From NCBI RefSeq assembly GCF_000282315.2, contig NZ_AKJN02000012.1, positions 62,001-126,000 of the forward strand: a DNA stretch of 64,000 nt. Reading direction: 5' to 3'. The stretch is from Pseudomonas sp. GM41(2012). Its GTDB lineage: Bacteria > Pseudomonadota > Gammaproteobacteria > Pseudomonadales > Pseudomonadaceae. The notes under the pieces were generated by a model that searched no databases, was not told where the DNA came from, and worked only from the letters and a program-made list of their open reading frames with translations. The stretch's first letter is position 1. Every line of letters begins with the position of its first letter. Positions 1 to 7,099 of this stretch are shown here, piece by piece. Position numbers and translations under genes: made by a program.

Positions 1-350
1 TCGATATCCAGCCGTACCGCGAGGATTGGTTCTTCAGACGTGACGTTCACCACTCGTCCGCTCAATGGCATTGAGACGGAGACCACCAGGTAATTCAGCG
101 GATCGTAATTGAAGTATTCATCGGCCAGCCTGACCTCTTTACGGCCCTGCGCCATGATGCACAGCGCAGGTTGCGCCAGTACCGGGGCAAACTCATGGGA
201 CTGGCTATGGCGAGACATGAAGAGCGAGCCGACGGCAGTGGCATAAGTGCCATCCTCCGCCGTGTTATGGCGAATGATAGCGGCCAGTTCCGCGCGCTGT
301 TTCTCCATGTCGGCGTCCAGCGGGGCTTGAAAATGATCGAGCGACGACAT
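1..350 (-). CDS. AraC-family transcriptional regulator, N-terminal part (cut by window edge)
   Basis: The minus strand is open from an ATG at 348-350 to the window edge, giving about 116 residues. The protein begins MSSLDHFQAP and contains PALCIMAQGRKEVRLADEYF followed by NYDPLNYLVVSVSMPL. This is the pattern of the N-terminal (AraC_N) domain of a subgroup of AraC regulators, a cupin-like ligand-sensing region. The C-terminal helix-turn-helix pair would lie outside the window, so DNA binding cannot be checked. A GAGG stretch about 10 bases upstream of the ATG serves as ribosome binding site. The effector and targets cannot be told. Confidence 0.8.
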   Translation of the reverse strand, partial: MSSLDHFQAPLDADMEKQRAELAAIIRHNTAEDGTYATAVGSLFMSRHSQSHEFAPVLAQPALCIMAQGRKEVRLADEYFNYDPLNYLVVSVSMPLSGRVVNVTSEEPILAVRLDI

Positions 351-685
351 GCAAGGCATCCTCGGTGGGGCGTCAGTAATGAGGTGAGCTTAAGTTTGTG
401 CAAGACGAAGCGGTAGACACATCCTGCCTCAACCTTGCCTGATTCTGCACAGAGTGGATTAACGGCGCCTCTATGACAGGCCAACCCAAGGAAAACTTGC
501 TTGAAAGCCCTGTTTCATTGGCACCAAAGCTTTAACAGGTTGTTACAGGCTTTTCGAGAAGCCGCGCAGGATTGTGCAATAAGCCGGCAGGAATCGACTA
601 ACCGCGCTTCCACCGGCGCGCTTAACCTTGGATCCTGTCGCAGCCCGTCCCACGGCTGCCACTCGAGTACTTGGGAGGGTTGAAC
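351..685. other. Intergenic region, nothing firm
   Basis: These 335 bases separate the divergent AraC-type gene and the monooxygenase-like gene and should hold both promoters. I see no convincing -35/-10 pair, terminator or palindrome. Short open frames here have no ribosome binding site or protein-like composition. Confidence 0.4.
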
Positions 686-1039
686 ATGTCTACGCAGATC
701 CCCGTCAGTCATATGGCCTTTGTCCGCGCCCGCGCCGGGCGTTCGACGGAACTCGGTGCGCGCCTCAGCGCCTTGATCGAGCCGTCCCGCAGCGCACCGG
801 GTTGCCTGAGCTTTGCCTTGCAGCATTCGCAATGCGATCCGGAGTTGTGGCTGGTGTCCGGCTTCTGGATGAACCAGCAGGCGATGACCGCTTACTTCAG
901 CACCCCGGCCATGCAGATTTTTGCCGGGTTGGTGCAAGACCTGGTGGTCAACAGCCTGGATTTTCATACCTTCAAGGACGTGTCGGCTGCCCAGGCGCAG
1001 GGGCAGTCCCAGTCGTGGGTACACAAAATGGCGGGTTGA
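686..1039 (+). CDS. Antibiotic biosynthesis monooxygenase (ABM)-domain protein
   Basis: A 117-residue protein with the size and pattern of the ABM/dimeric alpha-beta barrel family: an N-terminal strand (PVSHMAFVRARAG), a helix (STELGARLSALIEP), then CLSFALQHSQCDPELWLVSGFW and a final helix. Such proteins are small cofactor-independent monooxygenases or related dimeric-barrel enzymes; the substrate cannot be read from the sequence. The start is the ATG at 686, preceded by GGGAGGGT, rather than the TTG at 671 that falls inside that ribosome binding site. The next gene begins 41 bases downstream on the same strand, so the two are probably cotranscribed. Confidence 0.75.
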   Translation: MSTQIPVSHMAFVRARAGRSTELGARLSALIEPSRSAPGCLSFALQHSQCDPELWLVSGFWMNQQAMTAYFSTPAMQIFAGLVQDLVVNSLDFHTFKDVSAAQAQGQSQSWVHKMAG

Positions 1040-1080
1040 GGGTTTAATGGCTCAATTCTCCATTCAGCAGGATCCGCGAC

Positions 1081-1311
1081 ATGGCACGCAAAGCCTTTGA
1101 AACCTTCGAAGCCGTATCTGCCGTAGTACCCCGTGAGGGCGGATATCACGCCGCAATTGCCACCAAGGCCATCGGTGGTTCGGGCGCACCGCGCTTTCAC
1201 AAGCTGCTCGAAGAACAGACCTTTAAAACTGCCCATGAGGCCGATGAGGCCGCAGCCAAGGAACTGACCCGTCTCAGGGACGTCAGCGAAGACGGCGACC
1301 TGATCTGGTAA
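1081..1311 (+). CDS. Conserved-looking small protein of unknown function
   Basis: A 76-residue acidic protein (MARKAFETFE... ending SEDGDLIW). No known domain is recognised. An AGGAT about 8 bases upstream of the ATG supports translation, and the gene follows the ABM-domain gene closely. Its stop codon (1309-1311) abuts the stop codon of the convergent flavin reductase gene, so there is no room for a terminator between them. No signal peptide or membrane segment is visible; it is probably cytoplasmic. Confidence 0.65.
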   Translation: MARKAFETFEAVSAVVPREGGYHAAIATKAIGGSGAPRFHKLLEEQTFKTAHEADEAAAKELTRLRDVSEDGDLIW

Positions 1312-1941
1312 TTACCTTTTCGCCCCCGGGCGATACATCTTGAACAACGCCTCAGGCCCCAGCTGGAAATAATCCGCTGGCCCGCCGCCGCGCAGAATCG
1401 GTTCTGCCGCGGCGGTGTCGTACACCCCATCCTTCAACAGCCACTTGGCGATATGCACGGCGACCACTTCGCCGAGAATCAGCCAGCTCGGCACCACGTT
1501 GCCATCGGCCCGCTGCAACTGAATGATCTGCGTGACCTTGCACTCGAAGGACACCGGGCTTTCGGCGACGCGCGGCACCTGAATGATTTTCGACGCTGCC
1601 GGGGTCAGCCCGGACAACTCGAACTCGTTGACCTCAGGCTCGACCATGGCAGAGCACTGGTTCATCTGTTCGGCCAGCGGACGGGTCGCCAGGTTCCAGG
1701 CGAACTCGCCGGTTCGCTCAATGTTATTCAGGCTGTCTTTGCGCCCGACACTGGAAAATCCAATGATCGGCGGAATGTAGTTGAAGGCGTTGAAGAAGCT
1801 GTAGGGTGCCAGGTTCAGGCGGCCATCGGCATCCTGGGAAGAAATCCAGCCAATGGGGCGCGGGCCGACGATGGCGTTGAACGGGTCATGCGGCAGGCCG
1901 TGGCCGTTGGCGGGTTCGTAGAAGTGGATGTCGTCGGGCAT
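1312..1941 (-). CDS. Flavin reductase family protein
   Basis: A 209-residue protein with the hallmark of the flavin reductase-like (split-barrel FMN-binding) family: DPFNAIVGPRPIGWISSQ, then LNLAPYSFFNAFNYIPPIIGFSS, then NIERTGEFAWNLAT. Family members bind FMN and reduce flavin with NAD(P)H, often supplying reduced flavin to a partner monooxygenase. The full length is normal for the family. It is convergent with the small gene at 1081-1311. The nearby ABM-domain gene is on the other strand, so a partnership is only a guess. Confidence 0.88.
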   Translation of the reverse strand: MPDDIHFYEPANGHGLPHDPFNAIVGPRPIGWISSQDADGRLNLAPYSFFNAFNYIPPIIGFSSVGRKDSLNNIERTGEFAWNLATRPLAEQMNQCSAMVEPEVNEFELSGLTPAASKIIQVPRVAESPVSFECKVTQIIQLQRADGNVVPSWLILGEVVAVHIAKWLLKDGVYDTAAAEPILRGGGPADYFQLGPEALFKMYRPGAKR

Positions 1942-2024
1942 GGAAGGCTTTCCTGGGGCTTATTCGGAGATCGCGTCATAGTGCTGGGACGAATGGATAA
2001 TTTCCAGCGATGAGATCCGAATAA

Positions 2025-2114
2025 TGTGGGAGTGAGCCTGCTCGCGATAGCGGTGTGTCAGGCAACCAATTTGTTGTCTGACACACCGCTATCGCGAGCA
2101 GGCTCACTCCCACA
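2025..2114. repeat. REPIN-type inverted repeat
   Basis: Two near-perfect inverted arms (starting TGTGGGAGTGAGCCTGCTCG) enclose a short spacer, about 90 bases in all. The arm sequence is the common pseudomonad REP unit also found at 19685-19769. It lies in the gap between two minus-strand genes. Confidence 0.9.
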
Positions 2115-2130
2115 GGGTTTGGGTTGAGGC

Positions 2131-2172
2131 AAATAAAAAGGGGCAGACCCGTTAAGGCCTGCCCCTGTTTTT
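2131..2172 (-). terminator. Rho-independent terminator of the permease gene
   Basis: GGGGCAG at 2140-2146 pairs with CTGCCCC at 2159-2165. On the minus strand the stem is followed by TTTTTATTT, and a T-run also follows on the plus strand. It sits 16 bases past the stop codon of the permease gene. Confidence 0.85.
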
Positions 2173-2187
2173 ATTGCGCGGGCGGAC

Positions 2188-3507
2188 TTAGTCCGTCTCG
2201 ATCCGCGAATGTTTGCGGGTGTCTTTCATGGTCACGTAGACCAGCAACGACACGGCAATACACGCGGTGACATACCAGTAGTAACCGGTTTCCATGCCGA
2301 TGCTCTTGAACCACAGTGCGATGTATTCAGCGGTGCCGCCGAAGATCGACACGGTCAGCGCGTACGGCAGGCCGACGCCCAGCGCACGGATTTCGGTCGG
2401 GAACAGTTCGGCTTTGACCACCGCGTTGATCGAGGTGTAGCCGCTGACGATGATCAGTGCCGCCATGATCAGGAAGAACGCGCCCCACCAGGTCTGCACG
2501 GTGTGCAGGGTGGTCAGGATCGGCACGGTGAACAGCGTCCCGAGAATACCGAAGGCAATCAGGATTGGCCGACGACCGACTTTATCCGACAGCCCGCCAA
2601 TGATCGGTTGCAGGCACATGAACAGGAACAGCGTGGCGGCCGAAATAGTGGTGGAGTCGGAGATGCTCATGCCGACGGTGTTCACCAGGTATTTCTGCAT
2701 GTACGTGGTGTAGGTGTAGAACGCCAGGGTGCCGCCCATGGTCAGGCCGACCACGGTCATCAGTTCCTTCGGATGGCGCATCAAGGTGCGCATCGCGCTT
2801 TCCTTGGCCTTCTCTTTCTTGGTGAACGACTCGGTTTCTTCCATGCCACGACGCAGGTACAGCGCGACCACGGCACACAGCGCGCCAATGGCGAACGGGA
2901 TGCGCCAGCCCCAGGCATACAGCTGCTCGGTGGTCAGGGTCTGTTGCAGCACGATCAGCACTGCCAACGCGATGAGCTGGCCGGAGATCAGGGTCACGTA
3001 CTGGAAGCTGGAGTAGAAGCCGCGACGATCCTTGGTCGCCATCTCGCTGAGGTATGTTGCCGAGGTGCCGTACTCGCCACCGACCGACAAACCTTGCAGC
3101 AGGCGAGCGAAAATCAGCAGGATCGGTGCGCCAATGCCGATGGTTTCATAACCAGGGCTCAGGGCAATCAGCAGCGAGCCGAAACACATCAAATACACCG
3201 AAGCCATCAGTGCTTTCTTGCGACCGGCCTTGTCGGCGTAGAGGCCCATCAGCCAGCCACCGATCGGGCGCATCAGGAAGCCCACGGCGAAGATCGCGGC
3301 GGTGTTCAGCAGTTGTGCGGTGGTGTCGCCTTTGGGGAAAAAGGCCTTGGCGAAGTACAGGGAGAAGGCGGCGTAGACGTACCAGTCGTACCACTCGACC
3401 ATGTTGCCGACAGAGCCGCTGAAGATCGATTTGATGCGACTGGCAGTGGTTCTTTCTTTGGCAGGCGCAGCTGCCGACCCAAGAGGCAGGGTTTGTGAGT
3501 TATCCAT
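2188..3507 (-). CDS. kgtP: MFS 2-oxoglutarate (dicarboxylate) permease, KgtP type
   Basis: A 439-residue major facilitator protein of the metabolite:H+ symporter subfamily with about twelve hydrophobic segments. It follows E. coli KgtP closely over its length: NMVEWYDWYVYAAFSLYFAK, FLMRPIGGWLMG..ADKAGRKKAL, ARLLQGLSVGGEYGTSATYLSE, FYTYTTYMQKYLVNT and IGMETGYYWYVT all have direct KgtP counterparts. It should import 2-oxoglutarate with protons across the inner membrane. GAAGGA sits 7 bases before the ATG. Upstream lie a sigma-54 promoter and two palindromes, and the next gene is a sigma-54-dependent response regulator, matching the known MifS/MifR-controlled 2-oxoglutarate uptake of P. aeruginosa. 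Exact substrate is inferred from similarity. Confidence 0.88.
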   Translation of the reverse strand: MDNSQTLPLGSAAAPAKERTTASRIKSIFSGSVGNMVEWYDWYVYAAFSLYFAKAFFPKGDTTAQLLNTAAIFAVGFLMRPIGGWLMGLYADKAGRKKALMASVYLMCFGSLLIALSPGYETIGIGAPILLIFARLLQGLSVGGEYGTSATYLSEMATKDRRGFYSSFQYVTLISGQLIALAVLIVLQQTLTTEQLYAWGWRIPFAIGALCAVVALYLRRGMEETESFTKKEKAKESAMRTLMRHPKELMTVVGLTMGGTLAFYTYTTYMQKYLVNTVGMSISDSTTISAATLFLFMCLQPIIGGLSDKVGRRPILIAFGILGTLFTVPILTTLHTVQTWWGAFFLIMAALIIVSGYTSINAVVKAELFPTEIRALGVGLPYALTVSIFGGTAEYIALWFKSIGMETGYYWYVTACIAVSLLVYVTMKDTRKHSRIETD

Positions 3508-3567
3508 GACGGATCCTTCATTTAATTGTTTTTGTGGAGCGCGTTGAAACGCAGCCTGCTTGGGCTA

Positions 3568-3585
3568 TAGCAGGAGATGTGCCAA
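3568..3585 (-). promoter_or_regulatory. Sigma-54 promoter of the permease gene
   Basis: On the minus strand the sequence reads TTGGCACATCTCCTGCTA, with GG (3583-3582) and GC (3571-3570) separated by exactly 10 bases, as required for the -24/-12 elements of RpoN promoters. The predicted start of transcription is near 3558, about 50 bases before the permease ATG. Confidence 0.8.
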
Positions 3586-3623
3586 GGGGAGGAGGGCCGG
3601 TTTAGAGGGGGTGACGGGAGTTT

Positions 3624-3676
3624 GTGAGCGGATGTTTGCTTACGGGGTGCGGGGGCGTGAGCGGAAATCCGCTTAC
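3624..3676. promoter_or_regulatory. Two palindromic upstream activator sites
   Basis: GTGAGCGGATGTTTGCTTAC (3624-3643) and GTGAGCGGAAATCCGCTTAC (3657-3676) share the frame GTGAGCGGA-N5-GCTTAC, and the second is almost a perfect palindrome. Their centres are 33 bases apart (about three helical turns) and lie roughly 75 and 108 bases upstream of the predicted sigma-54 start. This is the usual layout for enhancer sites of a DctD-type activator, presumably the regulator encoded at 3903-5234. Confidence 0.7.
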
Positions 3677-3689
3677 TCAGGGAGAGCCA

Positions 3690-3865
3690 CCCCTCACCCT
3701 AACCCTCCCGAAACGTCGGACCGCCCCAGGGGGGAGAGGGGACTGACCGAGGTGTTCTCTCGAGGTACATCGACCTGGAAAATCGAGTCGAACTCAGGTT
3801 TGAAAAGCATGGAGATCGGCTCCCTTTCCCCCTCTCCCCAGTGGGGAGAGGGCTGGGGTGAGGGG
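3690..3865. repeat. Dispersed repeat element, single-core copy
   Basis: The element is bounded by inverted ends (CCCCTCACCCTAACCCTC on the left, GGGAGAGGGCTGGGGTGAGG on the right). Its core contains ACTGACCGAGGTG, TACATCGACCTG and GATCGGCTCCCTTTCCCC. The same core, in the other orientation, is present three times in tandem at 16385-16690 between the same kind of ends. No coding capacity is evident. Confidence 0.75.
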
Positions 3866-3902
3866 ATGGATTTCAGCATCACTGAAAATCCAGAGTGAAA
3901 AC

Positions 3903-5234
3903 TCACTCCCCCAAAAACATCTCGCGGGTCAGGCCATGCCGCTGCATCTTTTCATTGAACGTCCGGCGCGGCAGTTGCAGCTCTTCAAGCACCGCTTTCA
4001 CATCGCCCTTATGCCGGGTCAACGCCGCGCGCAAACAATGCGCTTCAAACGCTTCCTGCTGCGCCGCCAGCGATTGCCCCGGGTCAATCCCCACCGGTTC
4101 CGGCTCACCTAGCCCCAACACTTGCCGCTCAGCGACGTTCGCCAATTCGCGCACATTGCCCGGCCAGTCGTGGCTCAGCAGATGGCTCAACTGCGGGCCG
4201 CTCAGCGGTGGAAAAGTGCGGCCCAAACGCTCGGCGGCATTTTGTGCAAACGACTCGAACAACAGCGGAATGTCTTCACGCCGCTCGCGCAACGGTGGCA
4301 GGCGCAACTCGGCCACGTTTAACCGATAGGCCAGATCCTCGCGAAAGCGTCCGGCCCGGGCTTCGTCCAGCAAGTCGGGTTTGGTCGCGGCGATGATTCG
4401 CAAATCCACGCGGATACTCTGATTGGAGCCCAACCGCTCCAGCTTCTGCTCCTGCAATACCCGCAGCAATTTCACCTGCTGGGCCAGCGGCATGCTTTCG
4501 ATTTCATCGAGAAACAGCGTGCCGCCATCGGCGTATTCGAGCTTGCCGATGCGTTTGCCCGAGGCGCCGGTGAACGCGCCGCTCTCGTGACCGAACAGCT
4601 CGGCCTCGAACAACTGCTCGGGGATCGCCGCACAGTTCAATGCCACAAACGGTTTGTCGGCACGCGGACCAAAGTCGTGCAGGCAACGGGCAACCAGTTC
4701 CTTGCCGCTGCCGGTTTCACCGCGAATCAACACATTGACCGGCAGCGTCGCCAGGTCCAGCACTTGCCGACGCAGCGTCTGCAAACCACGGGACACGCCC
4801 AGCAACGTCGCATCGAGTTTGGCGCGGTTGTCCGCTTGCTCGTGCAGGGCGCGGTTTTCCAGCACCAGCCGGCGCTTGTCCAGCGCGCGGCGCAGACTGC
4901 CGAGCAGGGTTTCGGGGCTGAAGGGTTTTTCAAGGAAGTCGTACGCGCCATCGCGCATCGCTTCGACCGCCATCGGCACATCGCCGTGACCGGTCAGCAA
5001 AATCACCGGCAAGTCGGCATCGCGGCGCTGAACCTCGGCCAGCAGTTCCAGGCCGGTCATGCCTGGCATGCGCACGTCGCTGAGGATCACCCCGGGGAAA
5101 TGCTTCGGCAGCTGCGCCAGGCACTCATCGGCGCGGCTGAACAACTGCACCTCGAAACCCGACAGGCTCAGCCATTGTTCGACGGCACTGCGAATACTGC
5201 TTTCGTCGTCGACCACCATCACTGAATTCAGCAT
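3903..5234 (-). CDS. Sigma-54-dependent response regulator, DctD/MifR-like
   Basis: 443 residues in the classic three-part layout. The receiver domain (1-120) has D9/D10, phosphoacceptor D53 and K103. The AAA+ domain has Walker A GETGSGKE (172-179), the sigma-54 contact loop GAFTGA (219-224) and Walker B GGTLFLDE. A Fis-type helix-turn-helix lies at the C-terminus. It should activate RpoN promoters when phosphorylated by the kinase encoded just upstream, whose last 7 bases overlap this gene's start (ATGCTGA). The permease gene downstream has a sigma-54 promoter, so control of 2-oxoglutarate or C4-dicarboxylate uptake is the likely job. MifR, DctD and AauR are close relatives; which one is orthologous cannot be settled here. 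Confidence 0.9.
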   Translation of the reverse strand: MLNSVMVVDDESSIRSAVEQWLSLSGFEVQLFSRADECLAQLPKHFPGVILSDVRMPGMTGLELLAEVQRRDADLPVILLTGHGDVPMAVEAMRDGAYDFLEKPFSPETLLGSLRRALDKRRLVLENRALHEQADNRAKLDATLLGVSRGLQTLRRQVLDLATLPVNVLIRGETGSGKELVARCLHDFGPRADKPFVALNCAAIPEQLFEAELFGHESGAFTGASGKRIGKLEYADGGTLFLDEIESMPLAQQVKLLRVLQEQKLERLGSNQSIRVDLRIIAATKPDLLDEARAGRFREDLAYRLNVAELRLPPLRERREDIPLLFESFAQNAAERLGRTFPPLSGPQLSHLLSHDWPGNVRELANVAERQVLGLGEPEPVGIDPGQSLAAQQEAFEAHCLRAALTRHKGDVKAVLEELQLPRRTFNEKMQRHGLTREMFLGE

Positions 5235-6994
5235 GAGCCAGGAGCCTCCAGGTCGATGGGCAAGGTCACGGTGAACACCGCGCCGTTTGCATGATTGTCG
5301 GCGCTCAGGCGTCCGCCCGATTCGTGAACGATGGCAAAGGATACGGCCAGCCCGAGGCCCAAGCCATCACCCACCGGTTTGGTGGTGAAAAACGGATCAA
5401 ACACATTGGCCAAGTGCTCTTCGGCAATGCCGCCACCGTTATCGGCGACGGTCAGGCGCCAGAGTTGTTCGTCGGCTTCGAGACGGATTTCCAGGCGTTT
5501 GCAGGGTTTGTCCTGCATGGCGTCCAGGGCATTGCGCAGCAAATTGATCAGTACCTGTTCCAGACGAATCGCATCGCCACGCACCCAGGCCGGGCGCGTC
5601 AGGTGCAGCACGGTGCTGATGTGTTCGTCACGCAGGCGCGCATCCAGCAACTGCAATGATTGGTCGACCACCGCCGCCAAATCCAGGCGTTCGCGCAGGC
5701 CGCTGGGGCTTTTGCGGGCGAAGGTTTTCAGGTGGCCGGTGAGGGCGGCCATGCGCGTCAGCATGTCATCCACCGGTTTGAGCGCCTTGTAAGCGTCGTC
5801 GACCCGACCGTGATCGAGCAGCAGCCTCAGCGTAGCAAGCTGCATGCGCTGGGCGGTCAGCGGTTGATTGATTTCATGAGCCAGCGCGGCAGACATCTGG
5901 CCGAGGGCGGCGAGTTTGGCCGACTGCACCAGGCCATCCTGAGCGGTGCGCAGGTCGCGGGTGCGTTCTTCCACCAGTTGTTCCAGCTCTTCGCGACTGC
6001 GCTGTCGCAGTTTGGCCAGACGCCAGCGCTGATTGAGGAACAGCAACAAAAACACCACGGCCAGCCACAACCCGGCGGCGGCGAGCCCGGCGTTGCGGCT
6101 GTCTTCGAACGCGATTTGCGGGCGGCGCAGCAGGTGCAACGTCCAGCCTTCAGTGCTCAGCGGCAGCGATTCCCACAGGTAATTGGCCGTCCCGTCAGGC
6201 CCCACGACCCGCGTCAGATCACTGTTGTCGTCGAAGCGCCGCACCGATTGATATTCGAGCGGTGTCAGCGGTTGTTTGTCGTATTGGCGGGTGGTCTTGA
6301 GTTCGGCGTGATCGCTGTCACTCAGCGGTTTCAACAGGCGATAGCGCCAGCCCGGCTGATTGGCGATGAAGATAATCCCGCGTGCATCGCTGACCAGCAG
6401 CGTGTCGCTGCCCTGACGCCACTCGCGCTCCAGTTCCGGAAATTCGAGCTTCACTACCATTGCGCCGAGGAACTGACCGTCGTCACCGGTGACCGCGCTG
6501 GACAGGAAGTAACCGGGAATCCCGCTGGTCACACCCACCGCGTAAAAACGCCCGGTACCCTGGGTGCGTGTTTCGCTGAAATAGGGGCGGAAGCCATAGT
6601 TGTGGCCGACGTAGCTGCTGGGCAAACGCCAATTGCTGGCGGCCACCGCCAGACCGGTGTGGTCGAGCAGTTCCAGGGTCGAGGATTGCGCCGCGCCGTT
6701 GATCTTTTCCAGTTTGCGGTTCAGTGCGTCCTGCTGTTCAGCAGATACCGAACCCTTGAGCGCGGCACGTAAATCCGGGTCCAGCGCGAGCACCGCCGGC
6801 AGGGCGCGGTAGCGATCGATCAGGGTGTGCAGGGAGTTGGCGTAGAGAGCCAATTGCTGATTGGCGCGGGCGGCGTCTTCCACCAGAGCCTGACGTTCTG
6901 CGTGACGAATGGCCAAACCGGCCGCGAGGGCCGCGCCGGTGAGGATCAACAGGGTATACAACGACAAGCGAACGGTACGGGAAGTCGGCAGCAT
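5228..6994 (-). CDS. Sensor histidine kinase, DctB/MifS-like
   Basis: About 588 residues from the ATG at 6994; an in-frame start 14 codons earlier adds a tail that does not look native. A transmembrane helix near the N-terminus and another around residue 305-325 flank a periplasmic region of some 270 residues of the double-Cache type found in DctB. Then follow HisKA with AALAHEINQPL (H about 373), and a HATPase domain with NLLRNALDA, DNGGGI and GLGLGLAV. It should sense an extracellular carboxylate and phosphorylate the regulator whose gene overlaps its 3' end by 7 bases. Ligand is inferred from the neighbouring KgtP-like permease. Confidence 0.9.
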   Translation of the reverse strand: MLPTSRTVRLSLYTLLILTGAALAAGLAIRHAERQALVEDAARANQQLALYANSLHTLIDRYRALPAVLALDPDLRAALKGSVSAEQQDALNRKLEKINGAAQSSTLELLDHTGLAVAASNWRLPSSYVGHNYGFRPYFSETRTQGTGRFYAVGVTSGIPGYFLSSAVTGDDGQFLGAMVVKLEFPELEREWRQGSDTLLVSDARGIIFIANQPGWRYRLLKPLSDSDHAELKTTRQYDKQPLTPLEYQSVRRFDDNSDLTRVVGPDGTANYLWESLPLSTEGWTLHLLRRPQIAFEDSRNAGLAAAGLWLAVVFLLLFLNQRWRLAKLRQRSREELEQLVEERTRDLRTAQDGLVQSAKLAALGQMSAALAHEINQPLTAQRMQLATLRLLLDHGRVDDAYKALKPVDDMLTRMAALTGHLKTFARKSPSGLRERLDLAAVVDQSLQLLDARLRDEHISTVLHLTRPAWVRGDAIRLEQVLINLLRNALDAMQDKPCKRLEIRLEADEQLWRLTVADNGGGIAEEHLANVFDPFFTTKPVGDGLGLGLAVSFAIVHESGGRLSADNHANGAVFTVTLPIDLEAPGSC

Positions 6995-7050
6995 GCTGGC
7001 GCAAACAGGTAGAAAGTCGGGCGGGCACCATAGCATGGCGTGCCCGCCGT

Positions 7051-7084
7051 AAGAGAAAAGGGAAACCAGAAGTTCTGGAGTCCC
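7051..7084 (-). terminator. Rho-independent terminator of tcC
   Basis: A stem with ten of twelve pairs at 7060-7084 (core CCAGAA-G-TTCTGG) is followed on the minus strand by TTTTCTCTT. It lies just after the stop codon of the TcC gene. Confidence 0.65.
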
Positions 7085-7099
7085 GAATGCTCTATTTTG

